The notes beneath the pieces were generated by a model that worked only from the letters and a program-made list of their open reading frames with translations, did no database searches and was not told the DNA's origin. Shown here piece after piece: positions 1-11,733 of a stretch of 64,000 nt of DNA; the first letter of the stretch is position 1; each line of letters begins with the position of its first letter. Position numbers and translations under genes: made by a program. The stretch covers positions 372,001 through 436,000 of the forward strand of contig NZ_SCFM01000004.1 of NCBI RefSeq assembly GCF_004138295.1, given 5' to 3'. Origin of the DNA: Ectobacillus funiculus (GTDB lineage Bacteria > Bacillota > Bacilli > Bacillales > Bacillaceae_G).

Positions 1-801
1 AGCCCCGCTATTTAAGCTATTTGTACTTGATAAAGATGGAAGCGTTGCATCCATCACACCTGTGAAGGAAGATTTTGCAGCAAAGTATATGCCCTTAAAA
101 CTTGTTAAGGTTGGAGGAATAACATAAACAATGGCACCGATAGGCATTCCTCCATAGATATACGGGGTTAGCTCAAAACGCCAGGTCCCATTTAAATGTT
201 CACATTCCCCATACATCCTTGACGTTAAGGGTAATGATCGAGAAGGAATGCTGATCAAGAAATGGTTCGAATCAATCAAAGCTTGTTCATATAATAAAGG
301 CGATGCTTTCATCACCTTCCCTCCTCGATCTAAAACGGCTAAACAGGACTTTGACTGCCAAGAAATATTTCTGCTTTGATAATATTTGAGCAGCTTAAAT
401 CGTTCCCACTTTACTTGCTTGCGCAGCATCCCATTTACATCTTGTGCCGCTGAAGCTACGACTGATAAAATATGAGGATGGTTGACTGCCCATAGCCCTG
501 CCATGTTAATGACTCCCAAAGTTTTTTGGGTAGCTGGATCACGGATAGGAGCAGCTGAAAATGTCCACTTTTGTAACTCTTGGCAAAAATGTTCTCCAGC
601 AAACACTTGAATCGGAGAACCGATAACAATTGCTGTTCCAATCGCATTCGTACCTGCGTTATGTTCTGCCCAAGATGAACCAGCGACAAAATTCATATCT
701 TGGAATATATATAATATATCTGGAAAATATTACTTGAGATGTCGTTTCAAATCCTCATAGAAATTCTCTCGTGGCCCGATGCAGCATCCCTCTTTTGCCA
801 A
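1..801 (-). pseudogene. Degraded GAF-domain transcriptional regulator (AcoR-like), cut by window start
   Basis: The minus-strand frame reads a typical GAF segment of AcoR-type activators: an AGTNAIGTA block, GEHFCQELQKWTFSAAPIRD, then a LGVINMAG strand and a conserved VVASAAQ helix. This part is open from the ATG at 694-696 to the window edge. Upstream, the same frame still looks coding (LAKEGCCIGPRENFYEDLKRH) but is broken by TAA at 730-732, with further stops beyond about 801. The ATG at 696 has no ribosome binding site, and the first half of the GAF domain would be missing from it. I therefore read this as a 5'-degraded regulator gene. The 3' part, where AAA+ and Fis-type HTH domains would lie in this family, is outside the window. 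Confidence 0.55.
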
Positions 802-909
802 CAGCCGAGAGGAATGCTTTTATTTGTCTTAACACACAGATATTGTCCACTAATACATTTTTTAAAAATTAAAGCCCTGATCTTCTAAATGCTAGGCAGG
901 AAACAGAAG

Positions 910-1155
910 TTATGAGAAGTTATGTTTTGTTACAAATATTAGAAAAGAGCGCCTAAAACAGCGCCCTGAGTAGTATTGTCTCTTTCGAAAATTCAAATAA
1001 TCATTCCAAGGTTCTTTGTAGATGTTCAAATTACTATTACATTCAGAATCAACAATTTCTTTAAGCAGGTTTGTCGTCTCTATTACGATTTTCTCTTGTT
1101 CATTGCTTTGCTCAATTATCTTTAAAATTATTTTTGTTACTCGTTTATTCTTCAA
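910..1155 (-). CDS. Doubtful small ORF, 81 aa
   Basis: I do not recognise this ORF. The N-terminal half is lysine- and glutamate-rich and could form a helix. A short hairpin with a weak T-run on the minus strand (941-967) lies inside its 3' end, which argues against translation to the annotated stop. It sits between a degraded regulator and a secreted protein gene, in DNA that looks decayed. It may be a remnant or a chance frame. Confidence 0.2.
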   Translation of the reverse strand: MKNKRVTKIILKIIEQSNEQEKIVIETTNLLKEIVDSECNSNLNIYKEPWNDYLNFRKRQYYSGRCFRRSFLIFVTKHNFS

Positions 1156-1229
1156 AAATACCTAAATTCATTTTCTGTAGCTGAGGGCATTTAATTGCTT
1201 TACCTTGATGGCGATGTGGCCCTACCCTA

Positions 1230-2303
1230 CTAGTTTTGAATCATAATATCTTTTGCTTCCGCCCATGCGCCTATAGGAGTTACTTTATACGTTGCCTCCG
1301 GCTGCAATGAACCATTATTTAAAATATCGAAAGTTCCGGTTGCTCCTTTTCGCGAAGTGAATTTGTATTGGGCGATAAGCTCAGATCCGCCTTCCGCTGT
1401 AAGCTTGACTTGACGCAAGGCGAATAGTTCATCTTTTGGATCTTCTGTCAAAGTAATTTCAACGCTTGTTGCATTAATTTGTTTAGCGGATTGAATAACA
1501 AGCGGAGCAACTTCCTTCGTTGTAAATTTGCTTTGTCTTACAGTTGCCCAATCAGCTGTTACTGTGTAAGTTATTCCCGGCTGCAGTGTTTGTCCGGCAG
1601 GTAAACGGAATTTGGGAGCTTGTCTGCCATCTGTAGCTTGTGTAAATGGGACATAACTCGCTACAATCGGCTGTCCTCCATCTGGAGTGATTGTTACTTT
1701 TTGATCCCTTAAGGAAGGAATGATGTCATAGCGTACTCCATTGTATTTGTTGTGTTTATTAAGAGTAACAGCCAAATCTCCTACTTTATCTGCATCTGCC
1801 GCCACTACATATTGATAATCAAGAATACCATCTGTCCGGAAAGACTCAAGTTCAAACGTATCGTTTGTTACTTGCCGTACTGAGTTTAGTTCTATTTTTT
1901 TTTCGCTCCCGATGAATGTACGCACTTTTTTCCCTTTATAAGTTAATGTATATTTCTCCCCGGGCTTTTGCACAGAGACCGGTACGATATATGTGGACTT
2001 CGCTCCCGTCTTGAGCTGCGGGATGTTTGTCAGCTGCAAGCCATTGCTGAACACGAAATTTTTCTTCGCTTGGTCCAGATTTAATTCCTCTTGGGGAATC
2101 GGCTTTGAGAAAGTGATCTCCAGTGCAATCGAATTTAACTTTTTAAGCTTCACTACTTGAATCATATCAGCATACGCTTGCTGCTGATTTTGCTCTACTT
2201 TGTTTTGGACAGAAGCATGAACTTCCGAGGCTTGAGAATATATAGAGACCCCTGTCGTAATTGCAGTTGTTAACACAACGTATTTCAAGTATTTCTTTTT
2301 CAT
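1230..2303 (-). CDS. Secreted protein with bacterial Ig-like/S-layer-type domains
   Basis: This 357-residue protein has a clear Sec signal peptide: MKKKYLKYVV, a hydrophobic stretch, then a likely cleavage after SQASEVHA near residue 30. The mature part is beta-rich, with at least three similar blocks. One starts near residue 48 (SIALEITFSKPI), one mid-protein, and one near residue 285 (INATSVEITLTEDP). Each resembles the strand pattern of Ig-like modules in Bacillus/Geobacillus surface proteins such as SbsC. There is no LPXTG or membrane anchor, so it is probably released or held non-covalently on the wall. The start is well supported by AAGGAGAG upstream of the ATG. Function is unknown; the fold assignment is an inference from sequence pattern only. 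Confidence 0.7.
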   Translation of the reverse strand: MKKKYLKYVVLTTAITTGVSIYSQASEVHASVQNKVEQNQQQAYADMIQVVKLKKLNSIALEITFSKPIPQEELNLDQAKKNFVFSNGLQLTNIPQLKTGAKSTYIVPVSVQKPGEKYTLTYKGKKVRTFIGSEKKIELNSVRQVTNDTFELESFRTDGILDYQYVVAADADKVGDLAVTLNKHNKYNGVRYDIIPSLRDQKVTITPDGGQPIVASYVPFTQATDGRQAPKFRLPAGQTLQPGITYTVTADWATVRQSKFTTKEVAPLVIQSAKQINATSVEITLTEDPKDELFALRQVKLTAEGGSELIAQYKFTSRKGATGTFDILNNGSLQPEATYKVTPIGAWAEAKDIMIQN

Positions 2304-2423
2304 TTCTGCGCTCTCCTTTTATTTTATGTTTTACTTGCCTAAGCTCATAATAATGCTGAGGTCTAAACTCCTTCTAAACAAATTCTTAAAAATCTATAAA
2401 CAAAGCAGAAAACTTTTCTTATT

Positions 2424-2553
2424 AAAGAAAACTCGCCGATTGGCGAGCCCTGCCCTTGGGTGAAGACAGAGGCGTAGTTTCACTTATGCTGCACCCCTAA
2501 AATTTCCAACTATATCGAATGATTTCTAGCTAGAAATTCATACTTTCTTACAA
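2424..2553 (+). repeat. Interspersed repeat family A, copy 1
   Basis: This copy starts with AAAGAAAACTCGCC and the self-complementary CTCGCCGATTGGCGAG. It then carries the block around GAAGACAGAGGCGTAG and CCTAAAATTTCC, and ends AGAAATTCATACTTTCTTA. It lies upstream of the secreted protein gene and just beyond the terminator of the two-component operon. The other copies are listed separately. Confidence 0.85.
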
Positions 2554-2557
2554 CAGA

Positions 2558-2588
2558 ACAAAAAACTCCTGCCATAAATGGCAGGAGT
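2558..2588 (-). terminator. Rho-independent terminator of the two-component operon
   Basis: A perfect stem, ACTCCTGCCAT/ATGGCAGGAGT, is followed on the minus strand by TTTTTTG. It lies 9 bp beyond the response regulator stop. Confidence 0.85.
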
Positions 2589-2597
2589 GCAGCAAAG

Positions 2598-3290
2598 TTA
2601 TATATTAAAACGATAGCCGGCTCCCCACACCGTTTCCAGGTATTGCGGACTTGCAGGGTCGCGTTCTATTTTTTCTCGGAGCTTTCGCACATGCACCGTT
2701 ACGGTAGAAACATCTCCGGCAGAATCGAATCCCCAGATGTTCTCAAACAGTTGCTCCTTGCTAAGCACCTGATTGGGATGCGTGACAAAACAGGTTAACA
2801 AATCAAATTCTTTTGTTGTGAACGGAACTTCTTGCTCATGAATGTGTACGCGGCGAGCAGACAGATCAATAGAAATACCATGAACATATATAATCTTCTC
2901 CTTCTCAGCAGAACGGCTGCCCGCCAGCCGTTCATAACGCGCTAGGTGCGCTTTCACCCTTGCGACAAGTTCGCTTGGGCTGAATGGCTTTGTGATATAA
3001 TCATCTGCACCTAACCCGAGACCGCGTATTTTATCGATTTCTTCTTTTTTAGCCGATACAAGCAGAATCGGAATGTTTTTCTCCGCACGAATTTGTCTGC
3101 ATATTTCGAATCCGCTTATATGAGGAAGCATAATATCCAAAATAATAAGATTATAATCTCCTCGTAAAGCTTGGTGAAGCCCCTCTTCCCCAGAAGATTG
3201 TATCTCAGCCTCAAATCCGTTAATCTCCAAATAGTCACGCTGTAATTCAGCGATGCTCGTTTCATCTTCTATAATTAAAATTTTTGTCAT
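2598..3290 (-). CDS. OmpR-family response regulator
   Basis: The protein has 230 residues, the usual length of an OmpR/PhoB-type DNA-binding response regulator. The receiver domain (about 1-120) has the acidic pair at E8/D9, the phospho-acceptor D52 in LIILDIMLP, S79, and K101 in ITKPF. The winged-helix effector (about 130-230) ends with the family signature TVTVHVRKLREKIE and GAGYRF. It is the second gene of a pair: its ATG overlaps the kinase stop as ATGA, with AGGGGAG upstream, so translation is coupled. The kinase-then-regulator order is the reverse of most Bacillus pairs. Target genes cannot be inferred; the adjacent secreted protein gene is only a positional candidate. Confidence 0.93.
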   Translation of the reverse strand: MTKILIIEDETSIAELQRDYLEINGFEAEIQSSGEEGLHQALRGDYNLIILDIMLPHISGFEICRQIRAEKNIPILLVSAKKEEIDKIRGLGLGADDYITKPFSPSELVARVKAHLARYERLAGSRSAEKEKIIYVHGISIDLSARRVHIHEQEVPFTTKEFDLLTCFVTHPNQVLSKEQLFENIWGFDSAGDVSTVTVHVRKLREKIERDPASPQYLETVWGAGYRFNI

Positions 3291-4750
3291 CGTATCTCCC
3301 CTGATCTTTTCACTTTCAGCAAGGAAAAGAAAACCGTTGTCCCTTCCCCTATTTCACTCACAGCACTGATAGACCCACCGTGGCCTTGAATAATTTGTTT
3401 GGCAATGGCCAATCCAAGCCCGCTTCCTCCTGTTCGCTTATTTCTCGATTGTTCTACACGATAAAAACGTTCGAATATGAAAGGAAGTGCAGTCGATGAA
3501 ATTCCCGAACCGTTATCAGTAACTTGAACTGTAACCGTACTCTCTTCATCAAGCAAGGAAATAATGATTTGCTTTGACTCTTTGTCCATATATTTTACAC
3601 TATTATTGACTAAGTTCGATAACACACGCTTCAGTTTATCTCGGTCTGCCTTGACATAGCTGGGATGAGTTCGGCTCGAAGAAAAAAGAACTTCTATTCC
3701 TTGATCACCCAAGTCAAGATGCAGCTCCTCTATATAATCCTTTAGATATTGCAGGAGATCCACGCTTTCAAATGTAAAGGGCTCACGTTGCAAATCCAGC
3801 TTAGAAAATAAAAATAGCTCATCTATAATGGCATTCAAATCCTTAGCTTTTGTGTAGACAGTGGTCAAATATTTATCCACTTTCTCCGGCGTATTTGCAA
3901 CTCCGTCCCGTATTCCTTCCACATAACCAATAATAGAAGTAATAGGTGTTTTGAGATCATGCGAAATATTAGAAAGCAGCTCTTTTCGATTCTCCTCGTA
4001 TTGCACCTGAATCTCAATGGACTCCTTCAACTTCTTTCTCATTTCCTCAAACGATTGGGTGAGCTGCCCTACCTCGTCATTCGAGCAAGTATGCAGCTGA
4101 AAATTCAAGTCTCCTGCTTTCATACGCTCTATTCCATGCTTCAGCATTGTAATAGGTTTAATGATGCTGCGCGAAACTACATAGTTCAAAAAACCTAGCG
4201 TAACAACAAGCAAAAGAAGCAGCAAAGCAAATAATATCGGAAATAACTTACGTGCCAACTCCGCATATGAACTGACTTTGCGCAAAACGAAAATACTCCC
4301 TTCTTCCTGATTACTGAAGTAGAAATCAAACTTTACATACGTATAGAATGTATTGTTCACTTGAATCGTATCGCGCGTATTTATGTTGGCGGACTCAAAG
4401 GTGGGGAGGGATTGTTGGAGTGTTTTTCGCTCCAGTTCGGGAGAAGCATAAGTGATAGCAGTCCCCTTTCTGACAACAATTTCAACATCCTCCTTTCCCT
4501 GCAGTTGCTTTTCGTCCAACAATTGATCTGGTGCATGCTTTGCCAGCAGCTTTAAATCAAGAAACGTATTTTCCTCAGCCGCGGTCAGCGGCTTATTAGT
4601 GTAGGAATTTTTATAAAAATATTTCACAGATTTAACATCACCGGTAATAGTAAAAAGAACTAAAAAACCCGCTGTAAGCAATAAAAAGACAGAAATACAT
4701 ATGACTCCAATATAAGATAATAAAAATCTTGTTTGAATGGACACGTTCAT
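3287..4750 (-). CDS. Membrane sensor histidine kinase
   Basis: This is a 487-residue HPK1-type kinase. It has a first membrane helix near residues 9-35, an extracellular sensor region of about 130 residues with no recognised domain, and a second helix near 166-192. A HAMP linker follows (SRSIIKPITMLKHGIERM). The DHp helix has H264 in SNISHDLKTP, and the HATPase domain shows the N box (NLVNNSVKYM), the G1 box DNGSG and the G2 box GGSGLGLA. It should phosphorylate the regulator encoded directly downstream. The ATG abuts AAGGAAGG, which is rather close; GTG two codons later has better spacing, so the first two residues are uncertain. Confidence 0.93.
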   Translation of the reverse strand: MNVSIQTRFLLSYIGVICISVFLLLTAGFLVLFTITGDVKSVKYFYKNSYTNKPLTAAEENTFLDLKLLAKHAPDQLLDEKQLQGKEDVEIVVRKGTAITYASPELERKTLQQSLPTFESANINTRDTIQVNNTFYTYVKFDFYFSNQEEGSIFVLRKVSSYAELARKLFPILFALLLLLLVVTLGFLNYVVSRSIIKPITMLKHGIERMKAGDLNFQLHTCSNDEVGQLTQSFEEMRKKLKESIEIQVQYEENRKELLSNISHDLKTPITSIIGYVEGIRDGVANTPEKVDKYLTTVYTKAKDLNAIIDELFLFSKLDLQREPFTFESVDLLQYLKDYIEELHLDLGDQGIEVLFSSSRTHPSYVKADRDKLKRVLSNLVNNSVKYMDKESKQIIISLLDEESTVTVQVTDNGSGISSTALPFIFERFYRVEQSRNKRTGGSGLGLAIAKQIIQGHGGSISAVSEIGEGTTVFFSLLKVKRSGEIR

Positions 4751-4864
4751 CCTTCCTTATCCGTAGGGATTTCTCATATTTGAGGTATCTTTTATTAAGG
4801 TAGCATTATTTTTATCGTATCCGATAAAGCTAAAGATTCTCTAAATCAATTCTTAAAAAAGTAT

Positions 4865-4892
4865 TAAAAGCCGAGTAACAATTACTTCGGCT
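4865..4892 (-). terminator. Possible hairpin terminator
   Basis: AGCCGA and TCGGCT enclose a TAACAATTA loop, with TTTT following on the minus strand. It lies in the 427-bp gap between the kinase and fbp, which otherwise shows only the stronger terminator at 5090-5133. Confidence 0.35.
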
Positions 4893-5089
4893 CCGGTGTA
4901 ATATTCTCTCATATAGCTTTTGCTTGCATTGCTTTAATCACAGGATGTCTTCAGTTTATGGATAATATTCACCTCAAAGATCCAAAGATGCATCGTTCTA
5001 TTGGCAGGATTTATATCATTAGTATCTTTATAAGCAGACTGAAAATTACCTCAAGTGAATTTACTCATTTTGAGAATAAAAATACACCA

Positions 5090-5133
5090 AATAAAAAACG
5101 GTATGAATTTAGTAAAATGCCAAATTCATACCG
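5090..5133 (-). terminator. Terminator of fbp
   Basis: The stem CGGTATGAATTT/AAATTCATACCG with a short loop is followed on the minus strand by TTTTTTATT. It lies 45 bp beyond the fbp stop. Confidence 0.8.
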
Positions 5134-5177
5134 CCAAACCGTTATCCTTCTTTTAAATTGAATTGGAACAACTTGTG

Positions 5178-7109
5178 TCAATTCATATACAGATATTCCC
5201 TCAGACTATTCAAAATAGTGATTTCCTGTAATAATTCTTTACCGATATTCGTTTCTCTAACCTTTTTTCTCTTTAATTCTTTGTCCACCAATCTTTTTAC
5301 TGACAAAACATCCGTTCCGTTACATAGAACATCTTCTTTTGAATTAAATTTCTTATGGGCGGCCAGTTGCATACCATAGGAATTATATAATAACGTATAT
5401 CCAGCTATACCTGTTGTTGATTGATAAGCTTTGGAGAAACCTCCATCAATTACAATCATCCTACCATTTGCTTTAATTGGATTTTCTCCCTCAATTTCTT
5501 TAACTGGTGTATGGCCATTTATAATATGCCCCTGGTCAGGATTAAGGCCAAATTCAGTTAGGATTTTGCGGCAAACTTCTTCCTGTTCACGTAAATGGTA
5601 GTATGGGTTCTTTTTCTCTTTATGAGTTTTCTTATCCTTAATAAAGTATCTCTCAAAAGTTGTCATCTCCCTTTTTCCAAAGAGTGATGAATATTCTCCT
5701 GTCCATAAATACCAGACCATATCTGTCGCAAGATCATCTGTCTCTTCAGGATGTGCAAAAGCATGCCGTAAATAACGTTCAAAAACATCAAGCAGCTCAC
5801 GACCTGAATAGGTTTTATTTTCAATCGTCATTTTTTCCATATTCCCTTCTTCATCCAAAGGAATACAGCCATGTATTAATAGGTTCCCGTTATATTTTAA
5901 ATAAAGGCTCCCTTTCTTCATAAGGAAGTTCATATGTCTGGCCAGCTTTTCTGAATGCTGGACTGAAAATAATAATCTTTCCATAACCTGCTGTTCTTCT
6001 TCTAATAATTGATCAGGCCGCTCTGGGTTAATCGTTGCAAAGCAGGTATTTTCTAGCGGGTAGGTTTTCCCATAAATCGTTACTTCATTCTTGTCATAAT
6101 CAATTTTCTCCAGCAAAAGCCTTTCTGACATATTAAAATACGGGCGTCTCTTTATGATAGGGATTTCAAGTTTGAACTGAATCATTGCAATTGCTTGATG
6201 AATTTTCGTAATTTGTAATTGTTCATGATCAGATAATTTTTTATCAGAATGTATCTTAGGTCTAAAAACTGGATTGTCCCCATAGTATTTCTCCGCAAGA
6301 TTGAGTAGGGGTCTAAGATTTATTCCATACACATCTTCAATAATATCCAAATTGTCGTATCTAGCGCAGATACGAATAATATTAGCAAGACAAACCTTTG
6401 AACCAGCAAAGGCACCTAACCATAGTACATCATGATTTCCCCACTGAATATCAACGGAATGATAGTTGATTAGGGTATCCATGATTTTATCAGGCTCAGG
6501 TCCACGATCATAAATATCCCCAACTACATGAAGATGATCGACAACCAATTTCTGAGTCGTATAAGCAAGCCCTGTTATGAGCTTATCAGCCTGACCTAAG
6601 GAGATGATCTGCTGGACAATTTCCGTATAATATTGCTCCTTATTTGTAGATTTATCTGCTTTGTATAACAGCTCCTCTATAATATACACAAACTGACTCG
6701 GCAATGCTTTACGTAATTTCGAACGTGTATATTTGGAGGAAGCATAAGAAATAAGCCTGATCATCCGCTCGATGATTACTGTATACCATTGGTTTAATTC
6801 TTCTTCATTGCCAAAACTATTTTTAATTAACTGTAATTTTTCTTCAGGATAATAAACTAATGTCGCAAATTCATTTATTTCTTTTTCAAATAAAACATCT
6901 TGAAACAAGTCCCTGATTTTCTCTTTTACATTCCCCGAACCATTTCTTAGCACATGTTGAAAGGCTTGGTACTCCCCATGTAAATCACTGACAAAGTGTT
7001 CGGTCCCCTTAGGAAGATTGAGAATAGCTTCAAGATTAATAATTTCTGTTACCACTTTCTCTTCACTGTCATATTTTTGAGCCAATAAATCTAAGTATTT
7101 CGTATTCAA
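5178..7109 (-). CDS. fbp: Fructose-1,6-bisphosphatase class III
   Basis: The 643-residue protein matches the Firmicutes class III enzyme that hydrolyses fructose 1,6-bisphosphate in gluconeogenesis. The N-terminal block [20 protein letters not shown] and the calcineurin-like metal motifs are visible: [10 protein letters not shown] near residue 41, GDIYDRGP near 197, GNHD near 224 and NGHTPVKE near 551. The length is close to that of B. subtilis Fbp. The open frame starts at TTG (7107-7109), with AAAGGGG about 11 bases upstream. It appears monocistronic, with its own terminator downstream. Regulation is not visible. Confidence 0.95.
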   Translation of the reverse strand: MNTKYLDLLAQKYDSEEKVVTEIINLEAILNLPKGTEHFVSDLHGEYQAFQHVLRNGSGNVKEKIRDLFQDVLFEKEINEFATLVYYPEEKLQLIKNSFGNEEELNQWYTVIIERMIRLISYASSKYTRSKLRKALPSQFVYIIEELLYKADKSTNKEQYYTEIVQQIISLGQADKLITGLAYTTQKLVVDHLHVVGDIYDRGPEPDKIMDTLINYHSVDIQWGNHDVLWLGAFAGSKVCLANIIRICARYDNLDIIEDVYGINLRPLLNLAEKYYGDNPVFRPKIHSDKKLSDHEQLQITKIHQAIAMIQFKLEIPIIKRRPYFNMSERLLLEKIDYDKNEVTIYGKTYPLENTCFATINPERPDQLLEEEQQVMERLLFSVQHSEKLARHMNFLMKKGSLYLKYNGNLLIHGCIPLDEEGNMEKMTIENKTYSGRELLDVFERYLRHAFAHPEETDDLATDMVWYLWTGEYSSLFGKREMTTFERYFIKDKKTHKEKKNPYYHLREQEEVCRKILTEFGLNPDQGHIINGHTPVKEIEGENPIKANGRMIVIDGGFSKAYQSTTGIAGYTLLYNSYGMQLAAHKKFNSKEDVLCNGTDVLSVKRLVDKELKRKKVRETNIGKELLQEITILNSLREYLYMN

Positions 7110-7399
7110 ACAAAGTATCCCCTTTCAAAATTCATCCTTCATTCTCCATTTAATAAACAAACCTGTATCTAATAGTTATATCATAAAAGAAAAGTCAAAT
7201 AGAAGATATAACGGTAATTAATATTTTTATTGTCTTGGTTTGCAATGAAATTGGAAGAAAAATTACTAGTATTATTAAATATCACGAAGCTCTAAGTCAT
7301 CTAGTAGATTCACGAATAACACTGTATTAGGAGTAGTGGGAAAATCCAATATTCACCTCATGTTCCAGTAATTGACTAACAGTGATTAGTAGGGTTGTA
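7110..7399. other. Intergenic region without recognised content
   Basis: This AT-rich stretch lies between the fbp start and a degraded frame. No ORF with a ribosome binding site, no repeat and no hairpin was seen beyond what an fbp promoter region would need. Confidence 0.5.
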
Positions 7400-7711
7400 G
7401 GGGACGAAACATTTTTGAAGATAAAGTTGAGGCAAGCGTCCAAACAAATTGGGAAGACGTAAAGCTTCGGAATCCAGACGCTATATGTGTTGTATGGGTA
7501 GGCGTTCCAAAAAAGAAGGTTAATCCAAAGGTAATCCTAAAACATCCAAGTTGGGGCATATGAACATGATCAAAAACAATCCACTGTAGAATCTCTTTTT
7601 TGCAGGCCCTCTCCCTAGCTGTTGAACGAGTTAGCTAAAATTGAGGATCTCCTTCATCCTGACATTTATCCAAAATTTAAAGAAGAAGTTAGCTTGTTAA
7701 TTAATTCTTGA
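7400..7711 (+). pseudogene. Degraded gene remnant, plus strand
   Basis: Two coding-like stretches lie in different frames. The first runs from about 7405 (FEDKVEASVQTNWEDVKLRN, then CVVWVGVPKKKVNP) to a TGA near 7560. The second (LLNELAKIEDLLHPD, then YPKFKEEVSLLINS) ends at TGA 7709-7711. Neither has a start codon with a ribosome binding site, and they are separated by stops, so this looks like one gene broken by frameshift or deletion. The family is not recognised. The bidirectional terminator at 7794-7825 fits as its former transcription end. Confidence 0.4.
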
Positions 7712-7793
7712 CCCGTTGAATTACCCCCACCTGCGCTGCGCTTCACGAAATTGAAGCAGGGACTCTTTCGGCAAAATGTGACAGAAAATTAAA

Positions 7794-7825
7794 AGAACAA
7801 TGAGGTTAGCCTCGTTGTTCTTTTT
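7794..7825. terminator. Bidirectional terminator
   Basis: The stem AGAACAATGAGG/CCTCGTTGTTCT is followed by TTTTTC on the plus strand and preceded by AAAA, so it can act both ways. It serves the 3D-domain gene on the minus strand. Confidence 0.7.
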
Positions 7826-7930
7826 CTGTACCTGCCTCAATATGGACTCCCCAAAGGACGGAAAGCATCAAAAGTAGATTGCGATGCTAGATTTACGCCC
7901 CTTTTACGAAAATACCCCCATGGATTGCTA

Positions 7931-8686
7931 TTACTCGAGTACGCGTACTGTTACAGTCTTGCGTCCCCATTGCAGCGCTTCATCTAGTGTTGGTTTTAAT
8001 ACGTCAATACGGTTTCCTTTAATGGCACCGCCTGTATCGCCGGCAATTGCTTCACCATATCCTTCTACCCATACTTTCGAACCGAGCGGAATGACTTTTG
8101 GATCAACCGCAATCAGCTTCATGTTTGGGTCTTTGCGCAGGTCTATACCTGTCGCGGTCATACCGTTATAACCATCCTCTTCATAAGGTGTGTATGAGGT
8201 AGCCTCAACTTGGAGTTCTTGTGCTGCTTTTACTTGTAGTTTTGGTGTTTGTGTACCTAAAAATTCTTTGCTGACATATGCGGATCCGTCCTTAAAGGCA
8301 ATAACTGCCCAGCCATTTCCAGCATCGCCGATCACTTGCACTCCTTGTCCATTTTCCAACTTACCAATTACATTATGATCTGTGCCAGCACCATCGCGTA
8401 TATTTAATATATCAGCTGTTACATAATATACACCGTCATCTTTTGTATATGGTTTGCTTACATAAGCGCTTTGTCCGTTATATTCAATTTCTAGCCAATC
8501 ATTTGCATCATTTTTTACTTGTAGTGTTTGTCCTGTTGTAACTTTTCCAAGTATGGATGAGTCAGTGTTCGGAGCTTGTCGAACGTTTAATACATCCGTA
8601 TTTACAACCGTTGCTGCATCTGCATTAGCTGCAAAGAACCCTAACCCAAAGATTGCTGCTGTTGTCATACCTAGCACTTTCTTCAT
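7931..8686 (-). CDS. Secreted SH3b-SH3b-3D cell-wall protein
   Basis: The protein has 251 residues with a signal peptide (MKKVLGMTTAAIFGLGFFAA, cleaved near ADAA, residue 24). Two SH3b repeats follow, each beginning with LNVRQAPNTDSSILG-like wording (about 30-85 and 90-145). The C-terminal 3D domain (about 165-251) has the conserved aspartates AVDPKVIPLGS, AGDTGGAIKG and NRIDV, the catalytic pattern of MltA/3D-type lytic enzymes. The layout resembles B. cereus EntA/B/C-type wall proteins and Bacillus YocH/YuiC hydrolases. It probably binds peptidoglycan and cleaves glycan strands outside the cell. The start is supported by GGGGG upstream of the ATG. I looked for a WalR box upstream and found no convincing one. 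Confidence 0.85.
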   Translation of the reverse strand: MKKVLGMTTAAIFGLGFFAANADAATVVNTDVLNVRQAPNTDSSILGKVTTGQTLQVKNDANDWLEIEYNGQSAYVSKPYTKDDGVYYVTADILNIRDGAGTDHNVIGKLENGQGVQVIGDAGNGWAVIAFKDGSAYVSKEFLGTQTPKLQVKAAQELQVEATSYTPYEEDGYNGMTATGIDLRKDPNMKLIAVDPKVIPLGSKVWVEGYGEAIAGDTGGAIKGNRIDVLKPTLDEALQWGRKTVTVRVLE

Positions 8687-9280
8687 TCGTTTACCCCCGG
8701 CTTCTGTATGTAATAATCGAATTATAGCAACCGCATTTCACGTAACTAAGAAAAACATACAATTAACATATAAATGTCATACTTCTTTAAAGGTTTGTAA
8801 CAGAGAAAATGATAGAAAAAAGTCAATTTCCCTTGTCGTATCATATGACAGAAGCATATCCTAAAATATGGTATGTAACAGATTCCTTTTTGTTTATATA
8901 ATTAATTATTGAGAGTCAATAATGTACTTGAAAACTACTAAAAGCCCTTCAATTAAATGATCTGAAGAGCCTTATGTTTACATAATGAGGTGTTATTGGT
9001 AGTTATAATATATTTGAACTAAAATCAGAATTTGATTTGATCCTGTACGCTTCATTACCCACTATCCATTATCGGAAGTCAATTTACTAATTAACCCGTA
9101 GTTTAACAGATTTCCGAAAGAATTCCCTTCTTCAAGCCTGTGAAGGGCGAAGCCCAAGGGTAGATAAGGAGGGGCATTCCCTACCCCTGCTTTGCCATCG
9201 ATGTGTTCACAAAGTTATCAATTAAATTCTTTATCGTGAGTTTTAATTCTTTCAATCATAGTAATAGTTTAATAATAATA
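8687..9280. other. Intergenic region with a GC-rich structured block
   Basis: Most of this stretch is AT-rich and without genes. The block 9120-9200 stands out: it is GC-rich and contains GGGCGAAGCCC (9145-9155), CTTCA/TGAAG and GGGTAG/CTACCC inverted pairs, unlike its surroundings. I could not assign it to a known RNA or to repeat families A or B. Confidence 0.4.
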
Positions 9281-9295
9281 TTATAATTATTATTA
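9281..9295 (+). promoter_or_regulatory. PerR-like operator upstream of katG
   Basis: TTATAATTATTATTA matches the Bacillus Per box TTATAATNATTATAA at 13 of 14 fixed positions. It lies 75 bp before the katG start codon, where PerR would repress until peroxide is sensed. Confidence 0.65.
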
Positions 9296-9345
9296 TCTAG
9301 TTTGTAAGTTTCGTACGACTAGAAGCATAATTGTTTGCTACATAA

Positions 9346-11553
<2,208 letters not shown>

Positions 11554-11622
11554 GGGCTACTACAGCTATTAAAATAACAAAGCCCTATGAAAATTGTTAA
11601 TAACATCCCTTCTATCACCGAG

Positions 11623-11653
11623 AAGACCGACTATTTTTAGTCGGTCTTTCTTT
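11623..11653 (+). terminator. katG terminator
   Basis: AAGACCGACTA/TAGTCGGTCTT stem with a TTTT loop, followed by TCTTTC. Confidence 0.8.
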
Positions 11654-11733
11654 CGATAAAAAATCAACATCGAACAGAGCCTTAAAAATTTTAATGGATA
11701 AATGGCAGCCATTTCTGAGTACCTTTTTAAATC

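Noticed and set aside
8700-8900. WalR box upstream of the SH3b-3D gene
   Set aside because: Only single half-sites such as TTAACA were found, not the required pair with 5-bp spacing.
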